Positions 1-9,810 of a stretch of DNA of 64,000 nt are shown here, in pieces. The DNA lies in assembly GCA_031761405.1 (NCBI GenBank), contig JASEVX010000008.1, positions 40,336,675 to 40,400,674 on the forward strand. Reading direction: 5' to 3'. Source of the stretch: Serripes groenlandicus (taxonomy: Eukaryota; Mollusca; Bivalvia; Cardiida; Cardiidae). The position numbers were made by a program, and so were the translations under genes. How positions within the stretch are numbered: the stretch's first letter is position 1; each line of letters opens with the position of its first letter. The notes beneath the pieces were generated by a model. That model ran no database searches, had not been told where the DNA came from, and saw only the letters and a program-made list of their open reading frames with translations.

Positions 1-629
1 ATTTGGAACCAGTTCTACATCTTGGATAAGAGGTCAACAGTTCGAGTGATGCTGCGGATGGACATGGACGTATTCTGTATTTGGACAAAGGGCCAAGAGT
101 TCGAGCGCTGCTGTGGTTGGACAATTTTTCATAGATAAACTATAACCATTTTTTTCATCTTATACATGCATAGATACACATTAAGTATATACCTGCATAT
201 CTTCTGGCGCTAATACATGCAGATTCAAGAGAAAATTCAACACGACGTACTATAGTTCCGCATTTTGACTACGGTACCAATATGGTAATATGACGTTAGT
301 GGAATATGATGTCACGTCATTCAAAATTCGATAGTGTGTCATCATTCACTTGCGATTCATAAATTGTATTTTCTTTGTAAAATGTGTTACTCATTATTGA
401 AAAACATTTAAATCTGACCAATGTGCCTTTTTTTTGTCTTTGATTTGGTATAAAATAATAAAAGGAAAATTATATTGCAGTACTTAGCGATACGAGTTTT
501 TGTATTGTTCTACTCCGATCGTAGGATAGTTAACATCTCTCTCGACCTTCGGTCACGCGAGATATCTATTTTTCAATGCGCTTCATAGAAAAATACAGAG
601 CGACGTATTGCCACTGCACATAATATTCC
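1..629. other. Flank with short tandem repeat; no gene seen
   Basis: No supported gene. Bases 20-120 hold two diverged copies of a unit of about 60 bp (common words GTTCGAG and GCTGCG/GCTGTGG followed by GGACA). The rest, to the stop of the kinase exon at 630, is AT-rich and would be its 3' untranslated or downstream sequence. Confidence 0.4.
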
Positions 630-1864
630 CTATTTACCATTAGTTTTATCATAGATGTGCATCAACAAATGAGGACACAATTTCATCCACAAGTTTGCAT
701 GGCCATCTGGATAACTACCAAGTTCCTCTCGAACCTCAGCTGGGAACGACCGATAGTTTAACATGATGTAGCTGATAAGCCGCAGAACGCCACTCACTCT
801 TCCGCATGTGTCTGCCAACCTTCCATTTTCCAGCGTAAACACGTTGACAAGATGCAACTTTAATTTCTTTGGCATGTTCACAATCCATTTTCCTCCCAAC
901 AGTACGCCCTCATTTTCCATATAATCTCCTTTCTCCTCGTTTTGTTTTGATAAAACCTTCAAATCGTCATGTGTGTCCTTGAAATATTTTAAAACTGTTC
1001 CAGCCGACCATAAGGCAGGATGGTGCAAAATGGCTGACGCAGCGGGCCGTTTGTCTGGGTCATGCTCCAGCATACTCTCCAAAAGTACTATCAGACTATG
1101 CCGACATTCTTCTATTAGCTGAAGGTGAGGCGATTCACCTTGGAATATTTTATTTTGCTTATCAATGTTTCCGAATGGATGCTGCCCGCGTGTGACGGTG
1201 TAAAAGAAGAGACACCCTAACGCAAAAATGTCCGCCTTAACACTCATTTTACTCCGGATATCTGCGTTGTCGGTTTCAGATAATTCTTTCCAAACTTCGC
1301 GAGCTATATATCCAAACGTTCCAATAACACCTGATATGGAGAAATAATCATCTAGTGTCGACTTTGATGTGCCAAAGTCTCCAATGACGAATCTCTGTAT
1401 CACATTTTGTCGAATGACAAAGTACACATTTTCGGGTTTCAAATCCCGATGTGCTATGTTTTTGGAATGGAGAAAACTGACGCCTGACGCAATATCACGA
1501 TTAACTCTTTCCGGTGGATATGTGAGTGTGAGTTCGTGTCGTCTGACGTAATTACCCAAATGCCCGTCGCAGAGTTCGAGTGCAAAATACATGTACCGCC
1601 CGTCAATTACGGAAGTATAGTATCCCACCACGTTACATTGCCTGTCTCTCTCTATTTCAATCATCACTTGTTTTTCTCTTGAGGTTTTGAAATCTTTCAA
1701 AGCCTTCTCTGCGTCATGTTTATCCGCACACTGAACGCGTTTTACAGCGACGGGGATGTCCTCAAATCGACCTTCAAACACGGTCGACCTTGGTCCGTGA
1801 CCTAGTTCTTTGTTAAAGAAGAACGAGAGTTTCTGACTTACTCTAAAAGTGCCGTCCATCTCTC
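630..1864 (-). CDS. IRE1/RNase L-like protein kinase with KEN domain (terminal exon)
   Basis: The exon encodes an N-terminal protein kinase and a C-terminal KEN (kinase-extension nuclease) domain, the order found in IRE1 and RNase L. Residue numbers count from the upstream ATG at 1895. Visible motifs are the glycine loop GHGPRSTV (32-39), AVKR with Lys52, HRDLKPEN (149-156), DFG (173-175) and the KEN signature FPAEVREELGSYPD with PHLLMHIY near the end. The APE triplet of the activation segment reads ARE. There is no sensor, transmembrane or ankyrin region in this exon. The frame is open to 1895, but TTTATTTTGCAG ends at 1865 on this strand, so the exon probably starts at 1864, in frame. Translation could also start at the ATG at 1859 with an upstream 5'UTR exon. 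The catalytic positions of KEN differ from human IRE1 (see findings), so a pseudo-nuclease is likely. Short kinase-KEN proteins are often annotated ire-1-like in bivalves. Confidence 0.88.
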
Positions 1865-1895
1865 CTGCAAAATAAATCCTAGAAATACAAATCAA

Positions 1896-2360
1896 GCGAA
1901 ATACAATTCAAGTTATAATTCTTAATTCACAAAATAAAGAATAAATATGATTGGCTAAATTTGTGTGGCTTAGCTAAAAACATAATTATGTTGTTTTGAA
2001 ATTTAGCATGTTTTTCAAACTAAATATAATTTAGTGAATGTGGGCTTTGTTATAATCAAATTGAAAATTAAAAATGAATACTGGTTATTATTAATCACCA
2101 TAGCTTGTTTATTTTCACAAACAATCCCGGTCCAAATATGTAATCCACGGGAACTGTTTTGGTGTGAACATGGGAATTATGTAGGTCAGGATCAGCCTGT
2201 ACATCTGCTGTCCTATCATACTATACACGCGTTTACAGTATCTTCAAACAAGGTTATGTAAGAAATATCTGAACAGTGAAGATATTGATCACATTGTGCG
2301 GAGTTAAGCGAACCTTAGCATACGCAACAGTCTCACCAAAGCCTTTTAATGTCCACCTTC
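1896..2360. other. AT-rich stretch, no feature recognised
   Basis: Lies upstream (minus strand) of the kinase exon. It would be intron or promoter of that gene. No second exon could be supported. Confidence 0.3.
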
Positions 2361-2363
2361 AAT

Positions 2364-2592
2364 AATCCTTCCCCAAATACAACAAATCTGCAGCAGCAGA
2401 CAACTTCGAAAACATTAAGTCAAAAATAAAGAAACTCTCTTTAAATGAAAGCACACGGATTGAAAAAAGTTGAAAACTCTGAGGCAAAAGGAAACATTGC
2501 ACTTTATGAGCATTTTTTTCTTTTGTCATAATGTTTTCCAAATTGTCTGCTGCAGAAGCGTCAAAATGCGTCTATACGGGGAATGGTTAAGG
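2364..2592. repeat. MITE family M1 copy
   Basis: Inverted ends with CTGCAGCAG and CTGCTGCAG blocks about 30 bp in, and an internal TTTTG-type centre. It is a diverged copy of the dominant TTAA-flanked family, the clearest member of which is at 25462-25676. Confidence 0.7.
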
Positions 2593-2639
2593 GGTGTCAG
2601 AGATGTGATTTCTAGTGAAATCTAGCGTGTTTGTTTGCA

Positions 2640-2875
2640 TATGAACACTAGTGTTTTATGCCGCTTTCAGCAATTGTAAAGTTATACATTGTCGTTTCAT
2701 GTACAAGTTACCAATCCTACTGTTCCATATTTTTATGACATGTCTTAAAACTAACCACACAATCCTTTGCGTCTGTTATCGAAGCCATTACTACCATTTT
2801 AAAATATTTTGGTTTGATCCGGCCGGGAAATCGAACACGCGACCTCCCACACCGAGGTGTGAACAACTAGAATTG
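2640..2875 (-). repeat. tRNA-derived SINE (family S1), degenerate, minus strand
   Basis: Reading the minus strand gives a tRNA-like head (GTGTGGGAGGTCGCG, then a B-box-like TTCGAT and CCGGCC) and a tail related to the copies at 8019 and 12931. The middle is diverged. Confidence 0.55.
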
Positions 2876-3109
2876 AATCACTAATTGGTTAGTATGTAAT
2901 ACAGCAAAAAGAGCCCCCTTTTCGTCCGCTGTGGGTTATATTGTGTATTGTTTTTAACAAGATAAAGGTTCATTGTCATACTCATCACAATGTGTTATAC
3001 ATACTGTATCCAAAGTTTGCTAAAAATAAAACGTGAAAAGGCAAATACCTTTGAGTCGAATATGGCGAAAATTACTCTATATGTGGTATATGCAAACATA
3101 ATCCTCTTC

Positions 3110-3262
3110 ACCTAATACAGATGACTTTTGAAAACATTGTGGCCAAAAGATAAATTGTTCAACCTGAGGGAGTAATTATACTATCATTGATTGAGATTTT
3201 TATCATAGTTTTGCCTAGATGTTTTTAAAGTCGTCTGCTGCATACTGTTATGTGGGAAAGGG
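3110..3262. repeat. MITE family M1 copy, partial
   Basis: GACTTTTGAAAACATTGTGG near the left end and GTCGTCTGCTGCA plus ATGTGGGAAAGGG at the right match the M1 ends. Confidence 0.6.
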
Positions 3263-3449
3263 CACTGTGATTGCTGAAACAGATGTTGTGCTCTCTGTGT
3301 CACCAGCATAGACCCAGGCCAGCACCTTTATGCTATTACCCGCTCAAGTATTGACTCTTTCTAATGCAAAGTTGGACAAGTCCATTTTAAGAAGAAATAG
3401 CACTGAAAGGGTTTAAGACCGAGCTGAGCCTATGAATACGCACATATAT

Positions 3450-3704
3450 GAGCCAATACACAAGAAAACTAACATTAAGGACTCTGCGTAATATATCGAT
3501 CCAGATCAGCCTGCGCAGGCTAATCCGGGCCGACACATTCCGTCTTAGGGGAATAGAGATATAGAGTAATGACTCCTGAAACGGAAAATCCACAGGAGAC
3601 TTTGAGACAAATCTGTCCGGGTTAGCCTCCGCGGCTTGCTTAGGCTGGTCCGGTTCGATCCTTTACGCAAAGTCCACAATGTTGGTTTTCTCTTTGAACG
3701 GCTC
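3450..3704. repeat. MITE family M3 copy
   Basis: The ends are inverted: GAGCC ... AACTAACATT at the left and AATGTTGGTTTTC ... GGCTC at the right. The centre carries a GATCAGCCTGCGCAG palindromic patch. Related to 7437-7685 and 11395-11632. Confidence 0.65.
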
Positions 3705-4070
3705 AATTATTATATCAGAGTCTTCCTCTAAGATATTTCATAGATTTAAGTTCTTACTAAAACGAGAACTTGTAGACTACTTTCTTTCATTTTGTCTTTC
3801 CTTCTGAAACACAACACAGGACTATATGGTTTTGATTGACGAGCTCTATTTTGTTTAGGTTAAATTTATAAGCATTGACACAGCCGGGGGTGTACCTGTG
3901 TGAACCCCGAGTAACCACACGGGTGTGTGAGGAGGTCCGGGCATATTCCGCAGGGAAAATTTTGAAATCCTACAATGCATATAGTGAAATCAAATGGTGT
4001 TTGTTTGTCACACAGAAAATTATCTACATGCTACGGTGGCATTGACATGACATGGTAGTTCTTTTTTTAG

Positions 4071-4290
4071 AGAAACTATCTTGTGGGAACGAGAAACTAT
4101 CTTATTCCAACAAGATAGTTTCTCGTTCCAACAAGAAAGTTTCTCGTTCTCACAAGATAGTTTCTCGTTCCAACAAGATAGTTTCTAGTTCCCAAAAGAA
4201 CGTTTCTCGTTCCTACACGATAGTTTCTCGTTTCCACAAGAAACTTTCTCGTTCCCACAATATAGTTTCTCGTTCCCACAAGATAGTTTA
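4071..4290. repeat. 22-bp minisatellite, head-to-head
   Basis: About ten units of a 22-bp motif built on AGATAGTTTCTCGTTCC. The first one to two units run in the opposite orientation, so the array begins with an inverted junction near 4105-4115. Both strands are open as spurious reading frames because the repeat contains no stop in those frames. Confidence 0.9.
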
Positions 4291-4402
4291 AAAAAATTAA
4301 ATACCATGTCATGTCTATGTCACCGTAACATACAGATTTATTTGCATTTTCGAAAGAAATAACCCTTGCCAATCTCAGCATTCTATGGAAGCCATGGAGG
4401 GA

Positions 4403-4545
4403 CTTCTTTCTTCAATACTTCTGACTTCTGACTTTCATACTTCTAACTTCAACATTTCTAACTTCATCACTTTTAACTTTCAACTTCCTTACTTCTAACT
4501 TCCATACTTCTAACTTCCTTACTTATAACATAATAAGGAAGCCAT
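4403..4545. repeat. ACTTCTAACTTC short tandem array
   Basis: Repeats of ACTTCTAACTTCC/ACTTCTGACTTC with variable spacers. It is flanked on both sides by copies of AAGCCATGGAGGGACTTCTT. Confidence 0.85.
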
Positions 4546-4563
4546 GGAGGGACTTCTTACTTA

Positions 4564-4745
4564 AAAACTGAGATTAATATATGTATCTTTTTCTTAGTAT
4601 TGCACAGTAAAAATCGTTTATGCGCGATGCCGAAACTAAGGTTTTTAAGTACAGTCGGACATGTGCTAAAGACCACCTTCGTATTGCAAGTCTCTGTCCA
4701 TAGCAGCCACACGCTCTCTGTTTTACTGTTCATCCATTGATATAT
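4564..4745. repeat. Direct duplicate segment, copy 1
   Basis: About 182 bp, nearly identical to 5281-5462 (only a few mismatches over the whole length). Both begin AAAACTGAGATTAATAT and end with ATCCATTGATA. The segment is unidentified. Confidence 0.85.
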
Positions 4746-4934
4746 ATTCTTTATTCCTCCAATAACGAAGAGCATTACAATGCATAGAATACAAACAGAA
4801 TGCCTAACATATTATACAAGAGAACAAATGTACACATCATGACAAAAAAAATAAAAAAATTCGAACATATAAAAAAGTAATAAGGAAGCCCTGGAGGGAC
4901 TTCTTACTTCAATACTTCTGACTTCTGACTTCTA

Positions 4935-5095
4935 ACCTTGGAAGTTAAATGTAATGCAGTTAGAAGTAAGGAAGTTAGAAGTATGGAAGTTAGAAGTAAA
5001 GAAGTTGGAAGTTAAAAGTGATGAAGTTAGAAGTAAGGAAGTTAGAAGTATGGAAGTTAGAAGTCAAGAAGTTGGAAGTTAAAAGTGATGAAGTT
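4935..5095. repeat. GAAGTTAGAAGT short tandem array (inverse of 4403-4545)
   Basis: Same motif as the 4403-4545 array but on the other strand, so the two arrays form a loose inverted pair around copy 1 of the duplicated segment. Confidence 0.85.
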
Positions 5096-5280
5096 AAATG
5101 CTAGCACTGGATATATTGGAGTGTCACTACATTAAACCTCTGAAATTTAATACTATGATCGACTACTTCATCCACACAGGTCAAAGTTATACAGGTAGGT
5201 TTTATACATGTATATTTTATCAACTCCTTGATAACGGGATCTATAGATAAGTTCGAATGTTATATGTTTATCAATTCTGA

Positions 5281-5462
5281 AAAAAACTGAGATTAATATG
5301 TGTATCTTTTTCTTAGTATTGCACAGTGAAAATCGTTTATGCGCGATGCCGGAACTAAGGTTTTTAAGTACAGTCGGACATGTGCTAAAGACCACCTTCG
5401 TATTGCAAGTCTCTGTCCATAGCAGCCACACGCTTTCTGTTTTACTGTTCATCCATTGATAC
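5281..5462. repeat. Direct duplicate segment, copy 2
   Basis: Second copy of 4564-4745, in the same orientation. Confidence 0.85.
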
Positions 5463-5639
5463 GTATAATACTAATGAAAGACAGCCTACAGACACGCTTT
5501 CCGGAAATTGATTATAAGTATGCCTTATACTAAAACTATGGGGGTATGAAATGAAAAATTGCTCATTTGCTCATTGTTTACGGTTACAAACCACAACAAA
5601 TTTCGAATATCACACGTACATTTTTTATTCGTGCTTTTG

Positions 5640-5905
5640 TGAGTGGTGTTTTATGCCGCTTCCAACAAGTTTTCAGATATATCCCCGCGTTTTCTGGGTA
5701 AGTTTCCAGTACTACTGGTCCATTTATCCTGGCATTACTCGTAATGCTTCCTGTAATACTGAGCGCCAAGGAGTGTGAAAGCCATTACTAAACGTATTGT
5801 GTATGAAGAGGCCGGGGATCGAACCTGCGACCATGAAGAGGCCGGGGATCGAACCTGCGACCACCCTTACCCGATGCAGACGCTATACCATTTCACCGTC
5901 GAGGA
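5640..5905 (-). repeat. tRNA-derived SINE (family S1), minus strand
   Basis: The complement shows the B-box-like GGTTCGATCCCCGGCC, followed by the S1 body and its GCGGCATAAAACAC-type tail. A block of about 29 bp containing the B box is duplicated in tandem (5803-5860). Confidence 0.7.
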
Positions 5906-6238
5906 AGTCGGGTAAGATTTGAACATTCTCGAAATCATGTCTTACTGTAATTCGGTCGATTCGCGAATGCTCAAACGCTAACGTCGTAATTACGAACCCC
6001 AACTCGGCCATTCATTTTACCAATGATTGACAAGAATAACGTCATTCGTCCTCCATCAATGGTCTTAAACGTATATGTCTGGGATTGTAGCCAGTCTCAT
6101 ACGAGCGAACGAAGTTTATCTCTCGGCTAGAAACTTTTAAACTATGAATACGTTTGTGCTCAGAAATGAACTCAATGCTCCAAAAAAATACTTCTGATTC
6201 GCAAGGCCTACAGCGAGATACTGCTTGTTACTTTGCAG

Positions 6239-6385
6239 GATTTTTTACACGATCGGCACTACTGTGCCATCGGTGCTTTGATTTTAAGTAGTGTTGTTGA
6301 GCTTGGTTTTAATGAGATTGAGAATGTAGCCAGTTACCTGAGAAGAATGACGTGTTTAGATCGAAACAAGAAAACCGTGATAAAG
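6239..6385 (+). CDS. Possible internal exon, product unknown
   Basis: A 147-bp open stretch (49 codons, phase 0 to 0) lies between a TTTGCAG acceptor and a GTAGGT donor. It encodes a mixed peptide with a hydrophobic helix-like part (CAIGALILSSVVELGF) and a basic C-end (DRNKKTVIK). Base composition is less AT-rich than its surroundings and it contains no recognisable repeat. I do not recognise the family and found no partner exon, so this may be chance. Confidence 0.3.
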
Positions 6386-7430
6386 GTAGGTGAACCGAAA
6401 GCTGTTCTTCAACTGAAATACTGCTGATACGGCCTTACATTCAAATCAATACAAACTGTCAGAAGAAACCTATCAGCTTAATTAACACATATTGGCAGCG
6501 CACCGTACATGGGAAACGGTACGAGTTGTCCTTTGAAAACAATATATATCCAGATCAAGATGTTCATCCACACAGTCCTATCAAGATATACACTGTTCAC
6601 ATGTTACAAACACAATCTTGTTCGAAGATTGTGTCGACTTGTGTAGATTCTAATAAGACCTCAAGCAGGTGGACAATTTGATCTGAATCTACTCATTTCA
6701 GAAATGCCAACGTTTACCTCTTTCTCATGAATTGGGTCAGTTATAATTGTTTCGTCATGTAAAATGTTTTGTTTAATATGTTTTACGTTTCACCTTGCAA
6801 TTAACTTAAAAGGTGTTCTGAAAACAACAACAACAACAACTACAGATCAGCCTCTACATTTTTGCAGTCTGATCTTGATCTTCACGGTCGGCAAATTAGC
6901 CAACCAATCTTTCACCGAGTATCTGACAAACAGTGTACATATGAATGAGATAACAATGATGCACAGACGGATGTTTATGAAATATCTAAAATGTCAAAAA
7001 TATCAATATGGTTGTTTGTTTGTTTTTTGGATATGTTGTTTTCTTTTGTACAAATGATTTAATCAAAACTTACCGCGTACTAATGAAATCAACAGTTTAT
7101 ATCACGTTATCGTGTCGTTTAATCCGTAACCATGCACTAATCAAGTAAGGTCTTGTCTATATAGTCGTACCTCTACAGGTGTGAAACGAAAGTAGAATTC
7201 CATGTAATACGTGTATCTTTATAAAAATAGAATTTACGTATTTCATAACATATTAACTGAAATCGTTTAAATAAAGGCGTACACGTAACATCTGGCTTAC
7301 CCTTTTCGGACAGGATATAAATACATTTCAAGAATTCCATTGTCAAATACGAAAATAAGGAGGTTGTATGACATACTTATATTGTAAACGTTTTAAGACA
7401 TGATATTTTATATTTCATTAAGAGTAAATA
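6386..7430. other. No supported gene
   Basis: AT-rich, with a short (ACA)n run near 6825. No repeat family described here is evident. Confidence 0.3.
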
Positions 7431-7436
7431 TTATAT

Positions 7437-7685
7437 GAGCCGTCCCGCGATAAAACCCAACATTTTGGACTCTGGATCGACCCTGATCAGCTAAAGCATG
7501 CCGTTCAGGCTAACCCGGATAGACACTTTTCGCCTCCTGTGGATTTTTAGTTTTATGAATCATAACCCCATCCCCCTGAGACGGAAAGTTTCGGCCCGGA
7601 TCAGTCTGCGTGGACTGCGCATGCTGATCTGGGTCGAAACATTACGTAGAGGCCATACAATGTTGGTTTTCTCGCGGGACGACTC
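7437..7685. repeat. MITE family M3, best copy
   Basis: Terminal inverted repeats of about 27 bp: the left end starts GAGCCGTCCCGCGATAAAAC and the right end finishes with TTTTCTCGCGGGACGACTC. About 249 bp, non-coding. Confidence 0.8.
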
Positions 7686-7720
7686 AATTATCTCCAATAT
7701 GAAGGATTAAGCCATTTAAA

Positions 7721-7950
7721 TTACCCTTTCCCACCTGCAGACGCATTTTGACGTAATAGCAGCAGACGACTTTCAAAAACATTATGGCCAAAGTTGAAAT
7801 TACTCATGATGAGCCATTTCTACTTTGGCCACAATGTTTTCAAAAGTATTTAACAATTATTAAGCTATCTTTAATAGAGATTTTTCAGGTTTTTGTCACT
7901 ATGTTTTCAAAGTCGTGTGTTGCAGATTTGTTGTATGTGGGAAAGGGTTA
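7721..7950. repeat. MITE family M1 copy
   Basis: Starts TTACCCTTTCCCACCTGCAG and ends TATGTGGGAAAGGGTTA. GACTTTC-AAAACAT and GTCGTGTGTTGCAG blocks sit inside the ends. Confidence 0.85.
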
Positions 7951-8018
7951 AAAATGATTTGCGAGTAATGTATAGGTTCTTCTTCCCTCATAATTTTTCA
8001 ACCCCAGGGTCTTTAAAA

Positions 8019-8270
8019 GTCGTTGGTAGTGTAATGGTAGAGCGTCCACCTCGGTGCTGGAGGTCGCAGGTACGATCTCCGGCCGGGTCATATCAAATGC
8101 TTTCAAAATTATAGTAATGGCTCTCAGGCTTTTCGCTCAGATTTGTTGGGTTACCATTACGACTGACGGGCTGGTGTAAAGGATATATGGACCATTTGTG
8201 CTGGTAACTTACCCAAGAAACGATGCGATGTAGCAAACAAAATGTCGATAGCGGCGAGAAACAACATGCA
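8019..8270 (+). repeat. tRNA-derived SINE (family S1)
   Basis: The head has an A-box-like TAATGGTAGAGCGTCC and a B-box-like GGTACGATCTCC with the spacing of a tRNA gene, followed by a conserved body and a GGCGAGAAACAA tail. It is not a true tRNA: the arms do not pair properly and a long body follows. Confidence 0.75.
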
Positions 8271-8559
8271 AACAAAAAGGTCGTGTATCTATCGTACGTT
8301 CATTTAACATTTTTTTTTTTAGCTGATTTGTATTTTTTGGAGTTGTCTGTTATATGAAAACACATGATGAAACCATCGGGAAAGGGGGACGTATAATTTC
8401 AGCACGGTATTGAAAAGAGATATAGAAAATATGGAGAAATTACTCAAAATTAGCAAGTTCTCATTTCCCCCCATGCATTCATATAAGTCGCCTGAATCGG
8501 GTTAGTTAATTCGGTTAATCCTTTCACACATATGTCAAATCTGTATCAGACGATTTGTG

Positions 8560-8772
8560 TTAACTCTTTCAGCGCCAAAGGCAATATTAAGGTTTTTGCA
8601 AACAATACTGATTCAGGTGAGGCAGTTCGTAACGAGCTGTCTCACATGAAATCAGCATTGTTTGCCTATTGGTTATCAAATTAGTCCAAACTGTTATTAC
8701 ATGAGAAATGGAGACGCACGATTTTGAACATTAAAGAGTCTACTTTAAACAATTCGGCGCTGAAAGAGTTAA
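8560..8772. repeat. TTAA-flanked MITE family M4
   Basis: Perfect terminal inverted repeats TTAACTCTTTCAGCGCC and GGCGCTGAAAGAGTTAA enclose about 180 bp of non-coding DNA. TTAA at both ends suggests a piggyBac-like or Sola3-like mover. Only one copy was seen in the window. Confidence 0.85.
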
Positions 8773-8826
8773 TATTTAGTTAAAAATATGCAAATCTCTA
8801 TACAAACCAAATTAAGATTTATTGAA

Positions 8827-8952
8827 TAGACGATTGAAAACATTGTGACAAAATGAGGATATTCTCATTATGAGCAATTTCTCCCTTTGTCACAATGTTT
8901 TAAAAAGTCGGCTACCGCAGATGCGTCAAACTGCGTCTGTATGTGGGAAAAG
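8827..8952. repeat. MITE family M1 copy, left end missing
   Basis: Keeps the central palindrome and the right end with GTCTGTATGTGGGAAAAG. Confidence 0.65.
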
Positions 8953-9296
8953 TTTTACGAATCGATTTGACATGAATATAGACAATAGATACCATCTAAA
9001 TCTATAACCTCTATGTAACCTATTGCCTGTGGTATATACGAGCCTTGACATGCGACAAGGGGTCTTGGTTTATAGTGCCAACAACCAGGACTCTGGCCTG
9101 GCCTTTAAAGCCTGTGCATCCCCACACAGTCTCTCAAGAGCATCAATGTCCGCCAATATGTAATATGGCTCGAGATATAACGTCTGTGGAGAAGCTAGAC
9201 GTGTAGCCCCTTTTGTGTCGCATACAATAACCTTCAAGTGATGACATTACGAATATGTATACAGTGTTCTTTCCCCTTGACGTGGATCATATATCA

Positions 9297-9522
9297 ACCA
9301 TTTCCCTCATATAGACGCTATCTGACGCCTCTGCAGCAGACGGCTTTTTGAAAACATAGTGACAAAAGAAGAAATTGCACAAAACGTGCAATTTCTCCTT
9401 TTGCCACAATGTTTTCCACTTTTTGTCATAGGTTATCCATTCAATTATGGAGATTTTCTATGTTTTGACAAAATATATTCAAAGACGTCTGCTGCAGATT
9501 TTTTGTATGAGGGAAAGGGTTA
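9297..9522. repeat. MITE family M1 copy
   Basis: Starts AACCATTTCCCTCATATAGA and ends ATGAGGGAAAGGGTTAG. The centre GAAATTGCACAAAACGTGC is palindromic. Confidence 0.85.
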
Positions 9523-9810
9523 GTATTCATCGGTAATGATGGGTAATTGTTTCGTTATCTATTACTTTCTCACTGTCAGCATTTATTAAATGAAATGTAG
9601 CGTAGAATTTTATAATGCTTGATTGTGTGTGAGCTATTTGAACTGATACTCCTTTTGAACGATAGTGAAAAGAAAATCCGCGCTTGACTTGCACCGATAG
9701 GTTTTTGCTTAACAGGAATTATAAGGAAAGAGATTTTCAAGCGAATGTTAATGTTTTTATATTTAACCAGGTATTTAGAGAATATATTTGTTTAGTTTTA
9801 GATTCCTGAT

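Noticed and set aside
1369..1551. Open frame on the plus strand opposite the kinase exon
   Set aside because: Shadow of the kinase coding sequence; no independent support.
4071..4290. CRISPR-like array
   Set aside because: Units are contiguous with no unique spacers, and the genome is eukaryotic.
4052..4381. Open frames on both strands over the 22-bp array
   Set aside because: Produced by the minisatellite; the peptide is only repeated SRSHKIV-like units.
8019..8095. tRNA gene
   Set aside because: A/B boxes are present but arms do not pair well and a SINE body follows. The same applies at 12931, 14728, 36205 and 50640.
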